Source: Thiodiazotropha sp040506705
Lineage (GTDB): Bacteria; Pseudomonadota; Gammaproteobacteria; Chromatiales; Chromatiaceae
Length of the DNA stretch: 64,000 nucleotides
NCBI GenBank assembly: GCA_040506705.1
Contig: JBEVWG010000016.1
Location: 93,890-157,889 of the forward strand
Reading direction: 5' to 3'
The notes under the pieces were generated by a model. The model made no database searches. It worked only from the letters and a program-made list of their open reading frames with translations, and was not told the origin of the DNA. Both the position numbers and the translations under genes were made by a program. Positions within the stretch are counted from its first letter, which is position 1. Each line of letters begins with the position of its first letter. Below, piece after piece: positions 27,205-36,303 of this stretch.

Positions 27205-27720
27205 TTGAGTCAAATTCCTATCACATTCCCTGCAAACCATATCGGCATCCGAATTTATTTCTTGAAATGTCATGCATGAACCACTGATTTTTTCCAGCAG
27301 ACAACGCCAAGCCAGTGATCGACGCCATTTGCACAGGCTATCTTGTGGTAGTATTAACCCGGCACCTTGAATAGCCTTGTTCAGGTAATATTCTGCTCAT
27401 TACAGCAAACCTGAACCAATCTCATGGAAATAGACCCAACTCTTTGAAGAGGCTATTGAACAATAATCTTTCTCCCACTAGCCGTTGCACTCCCCTCTGC
27501 GCCTCAGTAATCTTTAACCTGAAACAGTGGGTTCATGATGGAAGCAGAGTGTCAGACCTTGGTTTTCAGGTATGGGAGAATAACCTTAGCTTCATCCATA
27601 GTTTGAGCGGTTTTTTTAACTTCAGGAGTAGACAACTTGCGCAATGAGCCAGCTTAGTCCAGCAGATTCAGGTTTTATCCTTTGCAGTACCAAAATAAAT
27701 AACGGCCAGGTTTGAGAAAA
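27205..27720. other. Divergent intergenic region, ankyrin gene to apaG
   Basis: About 515 bases without a convincing gene. A composite hairpin is visible at 27379-27416 (GTTCAGG ... CCTGAAC with an inner GTAAT/ATTAC stem). A 67-codon plus-strand frame at 27444-27647 has no family resemblance. Promoters for both flanking genes should lie here. Confidence 0.4.
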
Positions 27721-28104
27721 ATGGAAGAGGAAACGAAGCACGATATCGAAGTTCAGGTTGAGACTCGATACATCGAATCTCAATCACTACCCAAGGAACA
27801 GAGGTATGTCTTTTCCTATACGGTAACCATTCGCAACGAAGGTGACTCTTCGGCGCGATTGATGAATCGTCACTGGATCATTACAGATGCCAATGGCAAG
27901 ACTCAGGAAGTCCGGGGTGAAGGGGTAGTTGGTGAGCAACCTCATCTCAATCCAGGAGAGACTTTTCGCTACACAAGCGGTACTGTACTCGACACGCCTG
28001 TCGGCAGCATGCAGGGAAGCTATGACATGATCGATGCACAAGGCAACCATTTCGACGCCTTAATCCCTGCCTTTTCACTTGCACGTCCAGGCAGCCTGCA
28101 TTGA
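27721..28104 (+). CDS. apaG: ApaG (Co2+/Mg2+ efflux protein ApaG / DUF525)
   Basis: A 127-residue Ig-like fold protein of the ApaG family. The conserved core YVFSYTVTIRNEGDSSARL, HWIITDANGKTQEVRGEGVV, and GTVLDTPVGSMQGSYDMID matches E. coli ApaG closely. Its molecular role is unsettled. ATG 27721 (MEEETKHD) is preferred over the TTG three codons upstream. It pairs with apaH as usual, but rsmA (ksgA), normally just upstream, is missing here. Confidence 0.94.
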   Translation: MEEETKHDIEVQVETRYIESQSLPKEQRYVFSYTVTIRNEGDSSARLMNRHWIITDANGKTQEVRGEGVVGEQPHLNPGETFRYTSGTVLDTPVGSMQGSYDMIDAQGNHFDALIPAFSLARPGSLH

Positions 28105-28218
28105 TCCAATCAGAAATATCTCTATCCACTAGTCAAACATGTAGTTTCATATAAACAGACGCACTGAACTCACTATTACACCACCAGTCAAACCACTAAT
28201 AAAAAATAAAAGTTAACT

Positions 28219-29049
28219 ATGGCTATTTATGCAATTGGGGATGTACAGGGTTGTTATGATGAGCTTCAGCGTTTGTTGGAGCTGATACATTTTGATCCCG
28301 CCAAAGATAAACTCTGGTTTGCCGGAGACCTGGTCAATAGAGGTCCTAAATCACTTCAGGTTCTCCGTTTCATCAAATCTCTTGGGAGTCGTGCAGTTTC
28401 AGTTTTAGGCAATCATGACCTGCATCTTCTTGCGCTTTCTCAAGGCAATACCAGCCATCAGAAACATGGCAGCCTGGCAGAGATTCTCGATGCCCACGAC
28501 AGCGGCGAGCTGATTGAGTGGTTACGTCATCGTCCGGTGATGTATCACCACCCCAAAAGGGGCTATAGCATGATTCATGCGGGATTACCGCCACAATGGG
28601 ATCTCAACCGAGCATTAAAATGTGCTGCTGAACTTGAGTCGACTCTCAGGGGCCCGGGTTTTCATGACTACTGCCAAAACATGTATGGCAATAAACCTGA
28701 CATCTGGAAAGAAGGTTTACGCGGCATAGAGAGATTACGCTTCATTACCAATTGTTTTACTCGTCTTAGATATTGCACTAAGGATGGCCATCTCGCGATG
28801 CGGGATAAAGGACCGCCGGAACAACACCTTAACGGCTCAATTCCCTGGTATGCCATTGCTGGTAGAAAAACCAGAAATGACCGCATCCTGTTTGGTCACT
28901 GGTCTACCCTGGGTTACCGCCAAATCAACAATGTGTGGTCTCTGGATAGTGGCTGCTTTTGGGGTGGACAACTCACTGCACTTCGAATCAGGAGGCACAA
29001 GCCACCAAAACCCTATCACCTGCCCTGCTCCTCCAGACGCAGCGGTTAA
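28219..29049 (+). CDS. apaH: Symmetrical bis(5'-nucleosyl)-tetraphosphatase
   Basis: Hydrolyses Ap4A to ADP and can remove Np4 caps from RNA. The 276 residues contain the PPP-family metallophosphatase motifs GDVQGCYDEL (about 7-16), GDLVNRGP, GNHDLHLL and a later HAGLPPQW, with IRFGH-type C-terminal GHWSTLGY and LDSGCFWGG. The glutamine in GDVQG in place of histidine is common in ApaH. It converges with folA. Confidence 0.94.
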   Translation: MAIYAIGDVQGCYDELQRLLELIHFDPAKDKLWFAGDLVNRGPKSLQVLRFIKSLGSRAVSVLGNHDLHLLALSQGNTSHQKHGSLAEILDAHDSGELIEWLRHRPVMYHHPKRGYSMIHAGLPPQWDLNRALKCAAELESTLRGPGFHDYCQNMYGNKPDIWKEGLRGIERLRFITNCFTRLRYCTKDGHLAMRDKGPPEQHLNGSIPWYAIAGRKTRNDRILFGHWSTLGYRQINNVWSLDSGCFWGGQLTALRIRRHKPPKPYHLPCSSRRSG

Positions 29050-29134
29050 ACCTGGAATCTGCAGTTGACTGTGGACTCCAAACTGAAGAGAGTCCATTCA
29101 TTCAGACCCAGAAGAAAGAGCACTCCCCTAAAGT

Positions 29135-29623
29135 CTATTTACGCACCAGATTCACAAATGAATAGCTAAAGATGTTCTTTTCATCTGCAGGATGCTCATC
29201 TCGACTCTCCTCCCGCCATTGACTCCGTTCAATCTCAGGGAAATAAGCATCACCTTCCACATCAGCATCGACCAGTGTCAGATAGAGACGATCCGCTCTT
29301 GGCATCATCTCGGAATAGAGATGGCCACCCCCAACAATCATCACCTCAGGCACACCCGCCACTGCCGCCAAAGCTTCATCCACGGAGTGCACCACTTGAC
29401 CACCAGGCGCCTGATAGTCTGGGTTTCGGGTTATAACGATATGCTGCCTGCCCGGTAGCAGACCCGGTAATGATTCCCAGGTATTTCGCCCCATCACTAT
29501 CGGCTTCCCCAGGGTCAGGGACTTAAAGTGTTGCAGATCGGCGGGCAGGTGCCAGGGCAAGCGATTCTGGTGACCAATCACCCCATTCCGGGCCACTGCT
29601 GCAATAAGAGAGATTACGGACAC
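29135..29623 (-). CDS. folA: Dihydrofolate reductase
   Basis: Reduces dihydrofolate with NADPH. The 162 residues start MSVISLIAAVARNGVIG and carry RLPWHLPADLQHFKSLTLG, the NADPH-binding GRNTWESL and VMIVGGGHLYSEM. GTG 29623 is chosen because AAGGAG stands five bases before it; the GTG at 29629 overlaps that ribosome site. It is last in lgt-thyA-folA, and regenerates the folate oxidised by ThyA. Confidence 0.95.
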   Translation of the reverse strand: MSVISLIAAVARNGVIGHQNRLPWHLPADLQHFKSLTLGKPIVMGRNTWESLPGLLPGRQHIVITRNPDYQAPGGQVVHSVDEALAAVAGVPEVMIVGGGHLYSEMMPRADRLYLTLVDADVEGDAYFPEIERSQWREESRDEHPADEKNIFSYSFVNLVRK

Positions 29624-29651
29624 TTGCACTCCTTATAATATGGACAAAATA

Positions 29652-30446
29652 TCAAACGGCTACCGGTGCCTTGATATGTGGATGCGGGTCGTAATCGGTT
29701 AATTCAAAATCCTCGAAGCGAAAAGCAAAAATATCCGTTACCTCTGGATTGATCGACATTCTGGGTAAATTTCTGGTTTCGCGGGCAAGCTGCAATTCTA
29801 CTTGTTCGAGGTGATTGAGATAGAGATGAGCATCGCCAAATGTATGCACAAACTCCCCAGGCTTCAATCCTGTTACCTGAGCCATCATCATGGTCAGCAG
29901 TGCATATGAGGCGATATTAAACGGCACACCAAGAAAAATGTCCGCACTGCGCTGATAGAGCTGACAAGAGAGTCGCCCCTCCGCCACATAGAACTGAAAT
30001 AAGCAGTGACAGGGGGGGAGCGCCATGGTGTCGACCTGCGCGGGATTCCACGCAGAGACAATCAGTCGCCGTGAGTCTGGATTCTGCTTGATCTGTTCAA
30101 CCAGCTGACTGATCTGATCGATATGTCCACCGTCAGGCGCCGGCCACGACCGCCATTGATAGCCATAAACAGGCCCAAGATCACCATTCTCATCTGCCCA
30201 CTCATCCCAGATTCTGACACCATTCTCCTTCAGGTAGCGGATATTGGTATCTCCCTGAAGAAACCACAATAATTCATGAATAATTGATCTCAGGTGGAGT
30301 TTTTTTGTGGTGAGCAGTGGAAAACCCTGCTGCAGATTAAACCTCATCTGATAGCCAAATATGCTTCGGGTACCAGTGCCTGTTCTATCTTCTTTGGTGG
30401 TACCGTTATCGCGCGCATGGCGCATAAGATCAAGGTACTGTTGCAT
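29652..30446 (-). CDS. thyA: Thymidylate synthase ThyA
   Basis: Converts dUMP to dTMP using methylene-THF. The 264-residue product (same as E. coli) begins MQQYLDLMRHARDNGTTKED, and includes RTGTGTRSIFGYQMRF, the catalytic cysteine in LPPCHCLFQF and the RRLIVSAWNPAQ and QRSADIFLGVPFNIASYALL stretches. ATG 30446 aligns with the family start; the frame extends nine codons further upstream. In an operon between lgt and folA. Confidence 0.97.
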   Translation of the reverse strand: MQQYLDLMRHARDNGTTKEDRTGTGTRSIFGYQMRFNLQQGFPLLTTKKLHLRSIIHELLWFLQGDTNIRYLKENGVRIWDEWADENGDLGPVYGYQWRSWPAPDGGHIDQISQLVEQIKQNPDSRRLIVSAWNPAQVDTMALPPCHCLFQFYVAEGRLSCQLYQRSADIFLGVPFNIASYALLTMMMAQVTGLKPGEFVHTFGDAHLYLNHLEQVELQLARETRNLPRMSINPEVTDIFAFRFEDFELTDYDPHPHIKAPVAV

Positions 30447-30503
30447 GCTATTGCCTAAAGGTCTGATTAACAACCGGCACCATAATCGGTTAGGTTCAGA
30501 GGT

Positions 30504-31358
30504 TCAAGCCTGGGAGCGGCTAACGATGGGTCTATAGGCCAGATAGAACAGCAGAATACCAAATAAAACCATAGGTAGACTCAATAACTGACCCATGGTC
30601 AACCAGCCAAATGCCAGATAGCCGATATGTAGATCCGGCATGCGTACAAACTCAATGCCAAAGCGGAAAATACCGTAACAGATCAGAAATAGACCGGAAA
30701 CCGCCATTCTTGGCCTTGCCTTGGAAGAAAAAATCCAAAGTATCAGAAACAGCAGCACGCCCTCCAGCAGGAACTCATAGAGTTGATTTGGATGTACAGG
30801 GGGAGAGTAAACCGCATCGGGACTCAACCCCAGCCTGGCACAGAGATTATCTGCCTCGATACAAGGTACCCGCATCCCCCATGGGAGATTGGTTGCGCCA
30901 CCCCATAGTTCAGCATTGATAAAATTACCCAGACGCCCGGCACCCAGACCAATGGTCACCAACGGTGCAATAAAATCAGTTGCATCAAAATAAGTACGCC
31001 CCTCTTTATGGGCAAAAAACCACATCGCTAACAAAACACCAACCAGGCCGCCATGAAAGGCCATACCGCCTTCCCAAACCATGAAAATTATGAGCGGGTT
31101 TCCTAAAAAACTCTCTAAATCATAGAACAGGAGGTAACCGACTCGCCCACCCAATACAACCCCAAGCACGATGTAGAAGACGATGTCGTCCACCTGAGGC
31201 GCACTCCAGACAATGCCAGGCTTACCCACGCGCACCCGCCCGAGCCACCACCCCCCAAAGAAGCCGATGATATACATTACGCCATACCAATAGATATTGA
31301 CTGACCCCAGGGTCAGTAGCACAGGTTCAATGTCGGGGTAGGTCAGCATGGCAGGCAT
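30504..31358 (-). CDS. lgt: Prolipoprotein diacylglyceryl transferase
   Basis: Inner-membrane enzyme that adds diacylglycerol to the lipobox cysteine of preprolipoproteins, needed for the several lipoproteins encoded in this window. The 284 residues form about seven spans. The Lgt signature GRLGNFINAELWGG is present, with HGGLVG and VHPNQLYEF. ATG 31358 or ATG 31349 could be the start; neither has a strong ribosome site. Confidence 0.95.
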   Translation of the reverse strand: MPAMLTYPDIEPVLLTLGSVNIYWYGVMYIIGFFGGWWLGRVRVGKPGIVWSAPQVDDIVFYIVLGVVLGGRVGYLLFYDLESFLGNPLIIFMVWEGGMAFHGGLVGVLLAMWFFAHKEGRTYFDATDFIAPLVTIGLGAGRLGNFINAELWGGATNLPWGMRVPCIEADNLCARLGLSPDAVYSPPVHPNQLYEFLLEGVLLFLILWIFSSKARPRMAVSGLFLICYGIFRFGIEFVRMPDLHIGYLAFGWLTMGQLLSLPMVLFGILLFYLAYRPIVSRSQA

Positions 31359-31588
31359 ATTATCACAGGAATCCCATTCTCCAATGTGACAATTTTTTGT
31401 AAATCAACCATTTCCCGACACACAAGCCATGATAGTATGCTGTGATGCTTGTCACACAATTCCCCTGTACTGGAATTAATTTCACAAGCGCCGTGACGTA
31501 CAAATTCAAAGTGTCAAGTTTTTGTTGGCTGCGCCGCTACCAGGTACAAGATGATGCAATAACCTTTTGGCATCCAACGGGAAGGACA

Positions 31589-31963
31589 ATGAGCTACGTA
31601 CACGCACAAAAATTTGAAACTTATATACCGCGGGAAATGGATACTCTAGGCTCTAGATTACGCAGAAAACGACGGGAAAGAGGCTGGACGCAAGAGGAGC
31701 TGGCGCTTCGTGCTGGCACTAACCAGGCCGTGATCCAGAAGATAGAGAACGGTAAAAGCCTGCGCCCCAGAAAAATCGACGAGATCGCTCAAGTTTTGGA
31801 TGTTAATCCAGCTTGGCTGATGTTCGGAGAAAACTCTTCGACAGTAGTGGATGATGAGTCCATCGAGGTCGCTAAAGCCTGGCATAATCTGCCTGAACCG
31901 ATACGTAGCCGGATCAAAAGAAATATATTTGAACAGGTTTTGCTTCACTCGAACAAGAAATAG
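31589..31963 (+). CDS. XRE-family helix-turn-helix regulator
   Basis: A 124-residue transcription regulator. The helix-turn-helix is at about 20-75: LGSRLRRKRRERGWTQEELA, then the recognition helix TNQAVIQKIENGKSLRPRK. The C-terminal 50 residues are mostly helical without a sensor domain I recognise. ATG 31589 (MSYVHAQKF) follows GGGAAGGA closely; the frame opens further upstream to 31442. Divergent from lgt; its target is unknown. Confidence 0.8.
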   Translation: MSYVHAQKFETYIPREMDTLGSRLRRKRRERGWTQEELALRAGTNQAVIQKIENGKSLRPRKIDEIAQVLDVNPAWLMFGENSSTVVDDESIEVAKAWHNLPEPIRSRIKRNIFEQVLLHSNKK

Positions 31964-32112
31964 CTCCCCTTCAATACCGGGATGCTCTTTTGGCGTCCCG
32001 GTGCTCAAGATTCCCTGGTTCTATACTCTATTCATTGGCAATCCGATGAGGATTTCAGCCAATGCACAGATGGATTTGAACTGCTGTTTATATCGACTTA
32101 TGGACAGCCACT

Positions 32113-32754
32113 CTACTTAAACCTGTAAGAGACCCCAAAAGAGAAAACAGGGTAGTACTTGTAGTCTTCGATATCCTCTTCGAAGCGCTGCTCTTCCAGT
32201 GCAAGATCATTGGGATCAACCAGGTCAGCAGCTGACCCTGTGGCTGTTAAATTCACGCTTCCGGAACCCTGATACATTAATCCAAGATCCACATTGAAGC
32301 CCCAGCCATGAGCGTTAAATAAGCCTGTCTCCCAACCCAAACCAAAATAGGGTGCAAAAGATCTGAAATCCAGATCAGCTTCCAGCCCTACATCCCGATA
32401 GACAGTGTCACCTATGGTTGTGATCGCGTATCGAGTTGCGCCAGTGATTTCAGAGTTATTTCGAAACACTCCTGCTGTAAAGCGGAAAGATGACTCAAAG
32501 GGGTGCCAGTCAGCAAGTAGCGATATGCTGCGCATTTCAAGATCAAGATCATATTCAATGCCGTCGACGCGCTCGTCGAACTCCAGATCATATCGATTCA
32601 AGCCTAAACGGGCAGAAAACTGATCGGTCAGGCTTATCCCTGCTTCAACACCAAACCCCAAACTACCCAGTCTCACGCTCAACGTTGAGTCATTCGCAAA
32701 CCCTGGCATAGGTAAAAATATCAAGCCAAGCATCAATCCCAGGCGCTTGTTCAT
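32113..32754 (-). CDS. Outer-membrane beta-barrel protein
   Basis: A 213-residue protein with a signal peptide ending MPGFA and alternating strands of aromatic residues throughout (for example FSARLGLNRYDLEF, FRFTAGVFRNNSEI, FAPYFGLGWETGL, WGFNVDLGLMYQGS). The C-terminal strand FSFGVSYRFK resembles a Bam recognition signal, with Phe next to last. Probably an eight-strand barrel of the OmpW/OmpA kind. No substrate is known. Confidence 0.78.
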   Translation of the reverse strand: MNKRLGLMLGLIFLPMPGFANDSTLSVRLGSLGFGVEAGISLTDQFSARLGLNRYDLEFDERVDGIEYDLDLEMRSISLLADWHPFESSFRFTAGVFRNNSEITGATRYAITTIGDTVYRDVGLEADLDFRSFAPYFGLGWETGLFNAHGWGFNVDLGLMYQGSGSVNLTATGSAADLVDPNDLALEEQRFEEDIEDYKYYPVFSFGVSYRFK

Positions 32755-33020
32755 CGACCTCTCCTGTCACCCTATCCATAAAAAATCGTGCAAGCACAAT
32801 CGTAATAAGATAGGCGGCGACAATTGGGATTTCTTTAAAAAACCATACCTTTAGCATGGATTGTGCAGAGCTCTGTAAGAGATACCAGGAAGCGGCAGAA
32901 AAAGAGGTGAAATTAGCTGTTGAAAATCTACATTTTACTCATCTAATCACCCTGGTTAGGGTGGTATCAAGAGACTTGCTTGTGGGCCACCAGGACCTGT
33001 TAACACTAACCGAATCGGCC

Positions 33021-33485
33021 CTAGTTATTCTCTTCGCTCCACTGACGGATAGCTTCATCATCACTTTGCCTTGCATCAACCCATCGCTCACCATTTTCAG
33101 TAGCCTCTTTCTTCCAAAAAGGCGCCTGAGTCTTTAAATAGTCAATAATGAATTCACAAGCTTTAAAAGCCTCTTTTCTGTGGGATGAAGCTACTGCGAC
33201 CAATACGATGGGATCAGTGGGTTTTAACGCCCCTACCCTGTGTACCACACGGCATCCCTGCAAAGACCAGCGCTCAAAAGCTACTGAGACAATCTTCTCC
33301 AAGGCCTTCTCGGTCATTCCGGGATAGTGCTCCAGAAAGAGATGATCAACCCTATCTCCATCATTGAGGTCACGCATAAGACCAACAAAGCTCACCACCG
33401 CCCCAATGGCTGGATTGTCGCCCCGCAACAGATCCACTTCCAGATTCGGGTCAAACGGCTCACTCTCAATGCTGATGCTGAACAT
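33021..33485 (-). CDS. moaE: Molybdopterin synthase catalytic subunit MoaE
   Basis: Large subunit of molybdopterin synthase that converts cPMP to molybdopterin with sulfur from MoaD. The 154 residues include GAVVSFVGLMRDLNDGD, LFLEHYPGMTEKAL, VHRVGALKPTDP and the active-site stretch LKTQAPFWKKE (catalytic lysine). It starts three bases after moaD. Confidence 0.94.
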   Translation of the reverse strand: MFSISIESEPFDPNLEVDLLRGDNPAIGAVVSFVGLMRDLNDGDRVDHLFLEHYPGMTEKALEKIVSVAFERWSLQGCRVVHRVGALKPTDPIVLVAVASSHRKEAFKACEFIIDYLKTQAPFWKKEATENGERWVDARQSDDEAIRQWSEENN

Positions 33486-33488
33486 TTC

Positions 33489-33740
33489 TCAGCCTCCAGT
33501 TACCGGTGGAAATAGTGCTACCTCATCCCCCTCCTCTAAAGGGGTCTGTGAATTAGCCATCTCCTGGTTAACTGCCATCATTATGCGTTGGTCAGCAGCT
33601 AAAAGTCGTGACCAGGCACCCTCTCTTTCACGCAATTGCTGTAAAAGATCCTCAACACAAGAGATATTATCCGACGTTATAGACTCGGAATCGACTCCCA
33701 GCTCTTCACGAAATCTGGCAAATAGACGTAGTTGAATCAT
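33489..33740 (-). CDS. moaD: Molybdopterin synthase sulfur-carrier subunit MoaD
   Basis: An 83-residue ubiquitin-like protein that carries sulfur as a C-terminal thiocarboxylate. It starts MIQLRLFARFREELG and ends in the required diglycine (PPVTGG). GAGGA lies seven bases before the ATG. Co-transcribed with moaE; moeA is upstream on the same strand. moaA and moaC are not in this window. Confidence 0.94.
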   Translation of the reverse strand: MIQLRLFARFREELGVDSESITSDNISCVEDLLQQLREREGAWSRLLAADQRIMMAVNQEMANSQTPLEEGDEVALFPPVTGG

Positions 33741-33762
33741 TCAGGAATCCTCAGTGCAGACT

Positions 33763-33776
33763 GAAACGGCCGTTTC
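33763..33776. promoter_or_regulatory. 14-bp perfect palindrome upstream of moaD
   Basis: GAAACGGCCGTTTC lies 23 bases before the moaD start, in the moeA-moaD gap, and could be an operator or an RNA hairpin occluding the leader. No regulator is assigned. Confidence 0.35.
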
Positions 33777-33938
33777 GGCATTACCGAATAGGGTGCAGCG
33801 ATTTGAACCTAAAAAATTCAGTTGACCGCTCCATTCTGTGACTAATTTGCTAATTTTTCTGAAAAATTGTTCGGTGAACCTACGCTAATCAGGCTTAGAA
33901 CAACAGGCCAAACAGTTTCAACAGATAGGCTCTTGAGA

Positions 33939-35177
33939 TTAGACCATCAACTCACTATAGGGAATAAAATCAACAAGATCCCCAGGAGCAACAGCTGTCA
34001 ATGGCGGTAGAACCACCAATCCATTGGCCCAGGCTACTGAGGTCAGTACTCCGGATGAAGGATTGGAGAAGAGTCTCACCACCTCTCGCCCCTGCTCATC
34101 AACTTCCAACCGTCCGCGAGCATACTCCTGGCGTTTGTCCGAGTCGCCTTTCTTGAAACCCGCAACAACCTTACGCGCCAGGGGCTGCACACCCTCAGTC
34201 ACCCCCTGCATACTCTTGATATAGGGCCTGGTGAATATCGAGAAGGTTACAAATAGTGAAACCGGATTACCGGGTGAACCTAAAAATGGTGTTCCATTGA
34301 TATGTCCAAAAGCCAACGGCTTTCCTGGTCTGCTGGCGATTTTCCATAACTCCAGAGAACCCAGACTCTCCACTGCCGGCTTCACATGATCCTCCTCTCC
34401 GACAGAAACGCCCCCGGAAGCCAGCACCAGATCCGCCTCTTCTGCCCCCTGTTGCAGGGCTTCACAAGTTGCTTTAAAAGTATCTTCCACGATACCCATC
34501 TGAACCACTTCGCAACCAAGCTGCTGCACCAGGCCCACAAGGGTAAATTGATTGGAATTATAGATCTGCCCGGGCCCCAGATCTCTGCCTGGCATAACCA
34601 GTTCATCACCACTGGAAAACAGTGCCACCTTAAGCTTCCGGTAGACTCTCAGCTCATCAACACCAACCGAGGCGGCCAAACCAAGGTGTTGGGGCGCCAA
34701 TCTCAAGCCAGGCTTGAGAACCACCTCTCCCTGTAAAATATCCTCTCCGGCGCGCCTGATATTTGCACCGACGACCGTTTTTTCATTGACGATCAGGTGA
34801 TCATCACGCGCTTCGCAGACCTCCTGCATGACAACGACATCCGCACCTGGCGGAATCGGCGCACCGGTAAAGATGCGAGCAGCCGACCCAGGCGCCAATG
34901 GCTCTCCAACCGATCCTGCGGCTATGCGTTGATCGATAACCAGATGTTCGACCTCTCCAGAGAGATCTGATGACCTCAGTGCATACCCATCCATGGCGCT
35001 ATTATCCCAGGGAGGCACATCGACCTGACTATTGACAGGCTCAGCCAACACCCTGCCTAAGGCCTGCTCTAACGGCACTGACTCTTTCTCTATAACCGAT
35101 ACTGCCTGTTGCAGCAGGTAGGAGAGTGCTTCATCAACAGGTTTCAATGATGGCTGATGGCTATCGCAATCACCCAT
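33939..35177 (-). CDS. moeA: Molybdopterin molybdotransferase MoeA
   Basis: Inserts molybdate into adenylated molybdopterin. The 412 residues show the MoeA landmarks: PPWDNSAMDGYALRSSDL, RIFTGAPIPPGADVVVMQE, RRAGEDI, LASGGVSVGEEDHVK and the substrate loop GKPLAFG with FLGSPGNPVS. ATG 35177 is chosen because AGGAGG stands seven bases upstream; the GTG at 35183 is too close to that site. A 198-base gap separates it from moaD. Confidence 0.95.
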   Translation of the reverse strand: MGDCDSHQPSLKPVDEALSYLLQQAVSVIEKESVPLEQALGRVLAEPVNSQVDVPPWDNSAMDGYALRSSDLSGEVEHLVIDQRIAAGSVGEPLAPGSAARIFTGAPIPPGADVVVMQEVCEARDDHLIVNEKTVVGANIRRAGEDILQGEVVLKPGLRLAPQHLGLAASVGVDELRVYRKLKVALFSSGDELVMPGRDLGPGQIYNSNQFTLVGLVQQLGCEVVQMGIVEDTFKATCEALQQGAEEADLVLASGGVSVGEEDHVKPAVESLGSLELWKIASRPGKPLAFGHINGTPFLGSPGNPVSLFVTFSIFTRPYIKSMQGVTEGVQPLARKVVAGFKKGDSDKRQEYARGRLEVDEQGREVVRLFSNPSSGVLTSVAWANGLVVLPPLTAVAPGDLVDFIPYSELMV

Positions 35178-35264
35178 TTTCACACCTCCTAAAACAGAGC
35201 AAGATTTAGCATCACAAATTTAGACCAGGGCGTAAGAGAATACTTAGTCGCCGGGTTAATAAGC

Positions 35265-36197
35265 TCAGAACTTATAGTCAAATGCCTTCTCAAACCGATG
35301 CCCTAACTCTTCCACGGTGACAAAATGATTTTGGGTTCCAGCCTGTTCAATTTTTACCGCGCCCATCAATGAAGCTATTCTGCCAGTGGTCTCCCAATCC
35401 ATATCATTCATCAGACCATAAATCAGGCCGGCACGATAAGCATCACCACAGCCCGTGGGATCAACTACCGCTTTTACCGGAGCATTGGGGATCTCGAAAA
35501 CCTTATCCTGGGTAATAATCTCAGAACCTTCTGCACCTCGGGTAACAACTACGCCCTCAACCATTTGCGCCAATTGTTTCAGACTCTTCCCGGTTCTTTC
35601 CTGCATCAGCATGGCTTCATAATCATTGAAGGCCATCCATGTCGCCTGCTCCGCAAACTCAAGCAGACTATCCCCATCGAACATCGGCATGCCTTGACCA
35701 GGATCAAAGATAAAAGGCACCCCACTCTCTACAAACTGTTTGGCGTGATCCACCATGCCCTGACGCCCATCAGGAGATACCATCCCCAATGTGCAACCCT
35801 CAATTTTTGAGACATCGATATCATGAGCCTGGTTCATCGCTCCCGGATGGAAAGCGGTAATCTGATTATCGTCCTTATCAGTTGTGATGTAAGCCTGGGC
35901 AGTATAACTACCCGGTATCACTCGAACATGGTCCAGACTGACACCGCACTCGCCCATCCATTTGGCATAGGGTTCAAAGTCATCGCCAACAGTCCCTACC
36001 GGCTTTCCTTTGCCTCCCAGCATATTCAGGTTATAGGCAATATTCCCTGCGCAACCACCAAACTCCCGGCGCATATCGGGCACCAGAAAAGATACATTCA
36101 GGATATGGACTTGTTCGGGAAGAATGTGATGTTTGAAGTGGTCATGAAAGACCATAATGGTATCGAATGCGAATGAACCACAGATCAATGCCGACAT
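35265..36197 (-). CDS. PfkB-family carbohydrate kinase, adenosine kinase-like
   Basis: A 310-residue ribokinase-fold kinase. The N-terminal GG motif appears in REFGGCAGNIAYNLNMLGGK, and the C-terminal PfkB signature with its catalytic aspartate is DPTGCGDAYRAGLIYG (about 252-267). The pattern is closest to bacterial proteins annotated as adenosine kinase, but other sugar or nucleoside substrates are possible. It is downstream of gcvPB but separated by a perfect hairpin. Confidence 0.85.
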   Translation of the reverse strand: MSALICGSFAFDTIMVFHDHFKHHILPEQVHILNVSFLVPDMRREFGGCAGNIAYNLNMLGGKGKPVGTVGDDFEPYAKWMGECGVSLDHVRVIPGSYTAQAYITTDKDDNQITAFHPGAMNQAHDIDVSKIEGCTLGMVSPDGRQGMVDHAKQFVESGVPFIFDPGQGMPMFDGDSLLEFAEQATWMAFNDYEAMLMQERTGKSLKQLAQMVEGVVVTRGAEGSEIITQDKVFEIPNAPVKAVVDPTGCGDAYRAGLIYGLMNDMDWETTGRIASLMGAVKIEQAGTQNHFVTVEELGHRFEKAFDYKF

Positions 36198-36261
36198 AGC
36201 TACCTCTTGTCGCGATAAGTTTCAGTTGTGACTATTGTACAGAGATAAGAGCGCGCGCTTA

Positions 36262-36287
36262 ACCTGGTATGGCATTTCATACCAGGT
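36262..36287 (-). terminator. Perfect hairpin after gcvPB
   Basis: ACCTGGTATG and CATACCAGGT form a 10-bp stem with a six-base loop, 17 bases beyond the gcvPB stop. There is no T-run, so it may attenuate or stabilise the gcv mRNA rather than fully terminate before the kinase gene. Confidence 0.5.
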
Positions 36288-36303
36288 CTAAATCATATCC
36301 TGA

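Noticed and set aside
27444..27647. 67-codon frame upstream of apaG
   Set aside because: No recognisable domain, weak start context, and composition typical of intergenic sequence.
32856..33137. Plus-strand frame of 93 codons starting MDCAELCKRYQEAAE
   Set aside because: Overlaps the 3' end of moaE by over 100 bases and its second half is moaE antisense; no ribosome site.
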